A DNA stretch of 8,795 nt, taken from positions 1 to 8,795 of the forward strand of contig JAJRZO010000535.1 of assembly GCA_024275215.1 (NCBI GenBank), read 5' to 3'. The notes under the pieces are model-generated. The model was not told where the DNA came from, did not search any database, and saw only the letters and a list, made by a program, of their open reading frames with translations. A program made the translations under genes and the position numbers. The DNA is from Candidatus Zixiibacteriota bacterium (GTDB lineage Bacteria > Zixibacteria > MSB-5A5 > JAABVY01 > JAHJOQ01). Positions 6,757 to 8,795 of this stretch are shown piece after piece (position 1 is the stretch's first letter; every line of letters begins with the position of its first letter).

Positions 6757-7175
6757 TACAAATCGAAAAGATTGAGGCCAGTCTCATCATCGTGTGCTCT
6801 GTGCAATTCAGTCGGGATCGTTGTTATCATCAACTCGCCCGTCACGGAAATCGTGCCTGAGAACAGATGCCCGGCATATACACTAAAATTACTATCCGAA
6901 ATAGTAATGTGCGCATGGACAAATCCGCGCGAATCGACGAGTGAAATATCACCGGTCAGATTGATAAGTTCATATTCATCATCGAAACGCTTTCTGGAGT
7001 ATTCTTTCTTGTCGGCATCGAAATAGCCGAGTTCCAGATTGCACACTGCGCCGATTCCGGTAATAAATCCGGCAGTTATACCTTCATCATTAACAAACTG
7101 CGTAAGTGTTGCGATGATCTCATCGCCTTTTTCCAGTTTCAGCAAATAGCCTGTGTCTGTCTTTCTGTGTTTCAA
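6756..7175 (-). CDS. PPC-domain (DUF296) protein
   Basis: The 139-residue product is a single PPC/DUF296 domain, found in AT-hook proteins of plants and as stand-alone trimeric proteins in prokaryotes. The stand-alone prokaryotic proteins have no settled function. It shows GITAGFITGIGAV, the FVHAHITISD segment with His87 and His89, and AGHLFSG with His103. The three histidines form the probable metal site. The end, TELHRAHDDETGLNLFDL, matches the family C-terminus. There is no AT-hook, so DNA binding is not supported. The start is TTG at 7175-7173, supported by GAGGAG nine bases upstream and by the domain's normal N-terminus; no nearby ATG fits. It lies 6 bases after cutA and shares one base with the SAM hydrolase gene. 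Confidence 0.9.
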   Translation of the reverse strand: MKHRKTDTGYLLKLEKGDEIIATLTQFVNDEGITAGFITGIGAVCNLELGYFDADKKEYSRKRFDDEYELINLTGDISLVDSRGFVHAHITISDSNFSVYAGHLFSGTISVTGELMITTIPTELHRAHDDETGLNLFDL

Positions 7176-7181
7176 AGGTCG

Positions 7182-7505
7182 TTACTCCTCTTCGCAGGAT
7201 TCGTCCATCCATTTCAGATAAGTTGGATCGCCATCGATTATCGGTATCGCGATTATTTCCGGTACTTCATAACTGTGATGTTTCCTGATCACCCCGGATG
7301 CTCGCTCATAGTTGTCCTTACAGGTTTTCACCAGTATCAAAAGTTCCTTTCCGGTCTGCGCAGCACCGCCCCACCTGTAATACGATGTCAGGCCGGGGAT
7401 AACATTGACGCACGCAGCGAGCTTCTGATTTATCAGTTCCTCACCGATCCTCGAAGCCTCCATTTGGCTTGAGACTGTTGACATGATCACAATGTATTCA
7501 GCCAT
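7182..7505 (-). CDS. cutA: Divalent-cation tolerance protein CutA
   Basis: This 107-residue product is a complete CutA1, a small trimeric ferredoxin-like-fold protein linked to copper and divalent-metal tolerance, although its real role in most bacteria is unsettled. It contains KLAACVNVIPGLTSYYRW (residues 29-45), the KELLILVKT strand, and HSYEVPEIIAIPI (residues 77-89), all diagnostic. It ends in an acidic DESCEEE tail. AGGTG precedes the ATG by five bases. It lies 23 bases after the MTH1187-family gene and 6 before the PPC-domain gene, in the middle of the operon. Neighbours give no metal-resistance context. Confidence 0.96.
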   Translation of the reverse strand: MAEYIVIMSTVSSQMEASRIGEELINQKLAACVNVIPGLTSYYRWGGAAQTGKELLILVKTCKDNYERASGVIRKHHSYEVPEIIAIPIIDGDPTYLKWMDESCEEE

Positions 7506-7528
7506 AACGACACCTGCTTTTGATCCGG

Positions 7529-7834
7529 TTATTTTTTTATCTCTCTTCCGAGATGCTTTTCGATTGATTTGATTTTACCTTCGATCCTGCCGGTCGCCCC
7601 TTCCCGATCATCGATTGCAATTCGAGTAGTGACACGGCTGAATCTTTCGCGCAGTTTCATGTGGCATTTCTTCACAAGCTCCATCAACTCATCCCAGTCG
7701 CCTTCCACGATCGTGCCCATCGCGTGAATACGATGTGGCAGCCCTGAGTCCTCGATAATCCTGATGATTTCCGAGACATCCTTCGAAAGCGACTCCGACG
7801 AACCAATGGGAAATGTCGAAAATTCCAGCAACAT
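7529..7834 (-). CDS. MTH1187/YqgV-family thiamine-binding-like protein
   Basis: The 101-residue product belongs to the MTH1187/YkoF-like family (thiamine_BP). Some members bind thiamine or a pyrimidine moiety, but their role is not established. Diagnostic segments are ESLSKDVSEIIRIIEDSGL (residues 14-32), AMGTIVEGDWDELMELVKKCH (from residue 38), RVTTRIAIDDR (67-77) and the C-terminal KIKSIEKHLG. The length is normal and the protein is predicted soluble and cytoplasmic. The ATG lies 10 bases after the glyA stop, with GAGGG seven bases upstream, so it is probably co-transcribed with glyA. No other thiamine genes are nearby, so ligand and function remain open. Confidence 0.9.
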   Translation of the reverse strand: MLLEFSTFPIGSSESLSKDVSEIIRIIEDSGLPHRIHAMGTIVEGDWDELMELVKKCHMKLRERFSRVTTRIAIDDREGATGRIEGKIKSIEKHLGREIKK

Positions 7835-7844
7835 TATATAACCC

Positions 7845-8795
7845 TCAACTCGTTTTGTATTCTTCCTTCAATTCAGGATAGAGCGGGAATCGATCGCAAA
7901 GCTTTTTGACTTCTGCACGGACTTCAGCGTAGATGTCTTCGTTTTTCAGGTTGTTAATGACCCTATCGATCAACTGCGCGATCTCCCGCATTTCATCTTC
8001 TTTCATCCCTCGCGTTGTGACAGCAGGTGTGCCAACACGAATGCCGGAAGTCACAAACGGTTTCCTCGTGTCGAACGGAACCGTGTTTTTGTTTGTAGTA
8101 ATGTTTGTCTTATCAAGAGCTTTCTCGACTTTCTTGCCGGAGAAATCCTTATCAAGAAACGACAGAAGCATCAGATGAGTATCTGTTCCGCCTGACACGA
8201 CCCGCTGTCCGAGCTTCACAAACTCATCAGCCATAGCCGCAGCGTTCTTCACGATCTGTTGCTGATATGTCTTGAATTCAGGTTGAAGAGCCTCTTTGAA
8301 TGCGACAGCTTTCGCTGCAATTATATGCATGAGCGGACCGCCCTGTATCCCCGGCATTACTGTACGGTCGAGATCATCAGCATATTTTTCCTTGCACATC
8401 ACCATCCCACCGCGTGGCCCGCGGAGTGTTTTGTGCGTCGTAGTCGTCACAAAGTCAGCATACGGAAACGGCGATGGATGCAATCCCGTAGCGACAAGCC
8501 CTGCGATATGCGCGATGTCCACCATAAGATACGCGCCGACCGAATCGGCAATCTCGCGGAATCTCACAAAGTCGAGCTTGCGCGGATACGCCGATGCCCC
8601 TGTTACAATCATCTTAGGTTTGACTTCGAGAACCTGTTTCGCCAAGGCATCATAGTCGATCACTTCAGTCTCTTTGTCAACCTGATACCCTATGAACTTG
8701 TAGAGTTTGCCGGAGAAATTGATCGGATGACCATGCGTGAGATGCCCGCCATGTGAGAGATCGAGCCCCATGACCGTATCGCCCGGATCGAGGAC
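7845..8795 (-). CDS. glyA: Serine hydroxymethyltransferase, 5' end off the window
   Basis: GlyA interconverts serine and glycine with transfer of a one-carbon unit to tetrahydrofolate, using pyridoxal phosphate, in the cytoplasm. The visible 316 residues begin inside VLDPGDTVMGLDLSHGGHLTHG and continue to the natural C-terminus and a TGA stop. About 100 N-terminal residues are missing compared with the usual length of about 415-430. Key segments are DIAHIAGLVATG, the PLP-lysine motif TTTTHKTLRGPRGG (Lys codon at 8432-8430), and the C-terminal TSGIRVGTPAVTTRGM. The Met at 8771 is internal, because coding continues in frame to the window edge. It is the first visible gene of the operon and supplies methylene-THF for thymidylate synthesis, which fits with dCMP deaminase and nrdR downstream. 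Confidence 0.98.
   Translation of the reverse strand, partial: VLDPGDTVMGLDLSHGGHLTHGHPINFSGKLYKFIGYQVDKETEVIDYDALAKQVLEVKPKMIVTGASAYPRKLDFVRFREIADSVGAYLMVDIAHIAGLVATGLHPSPFPYADFVTTTTHKTLRGPRGGMVMCKEKYADDLDRTVMPGIQGGPLMHIIAAKAVAFKEALQPEFKTYQQQIVKNAAAMADEFVKLGQRVVSGGTDTHLMLLSFLDKDFSGKKVEKALDKTNITTNKNTVPFDTRKPFVTSGIRVGTPAVTTRGMKEDEMREIAQLIDRVINNLKNEDIYAEVRAEVKKLCDRFPLYPELKEEYKTS

Noticed and set aside
8259..8756. A 165-codon plus-strand open frame
   Set aside because: It is wholly antisense to glyA, whose conserved motifs fill the same bases.

Overview
The window is a compact bacterial chromosome segment of moderate GC content. Almost all genes lie on the minus strand, so the order of transcription runs from high to low coordinates. 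The gene set suggests an uncultured bacterium, perhaps of the FCB group such as Zixibacteria-like lineages: an Allochromatium-type ferredoxin, an archease–RtcB pair, a DUF62 SAM hydrolase, an MTH1187-family protein and a TatC. The placement is a low-confidence inference from gene content, because there is no rRNA or other marker here.

Region 1 (8795 to 2747, minus strand) looks like one long operon of nine tightly packed genes: glyA (5' end off the window), an MTH1187/YqgV-family protein, cutA, a PPC/DUF296 protein, a DUF62 SAM hydrolase, a ComE-type dCMP deaminase, nrdR, tatC and a 500-residue exported and membrane-embedded protein. Several junctions overlap (ATGA, TAATG and an 11-base overlap) or abut with no gap. 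Part of the set converges on deoxynucleotide and one-carbon supply: GlyA makes methylene-THF, dCMP deaminase makes dUMP, and NrdR represses ribonucleotide reductase. TatC and the last protein are envelope functions. The last protein joins a secreted beta-rich domain to a PrsW/YhfC-like glutamic intramembrane protease domain.

Region 2 (2746 to 490, minus strand) holds a 2x[4Fe-4S] ferredoxin with its own candidate promoter, a strong intrinsic terminator, then archease and rtcB. The terminator's T tract runs up to the archease ribosome binding site, so it acts as a leader attenuator if the promoter lies upstream. rtcB, the RNA ligase, carries one in-frame amber (TAG) codon at 997-999. Every codon after it still encodes an intact RtcB C-terminus, including His329, His404 and Lys480. 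This is the most notable feature of the window. It may be readthrough or recoding (for example pyrrolysine), a recent nonsense mutation, or a sequence error.

Region 3 (1 to 489) holds a plus-strand hypothetical gene with four 21-bp tandem repeats (heptad DEPAYLV). A short convergent intergenic stretch follows, carrying a dispersed-repeat-like hairpin. No RNA gene, insertion sequence, CRISPR array or phage feature was recognised.
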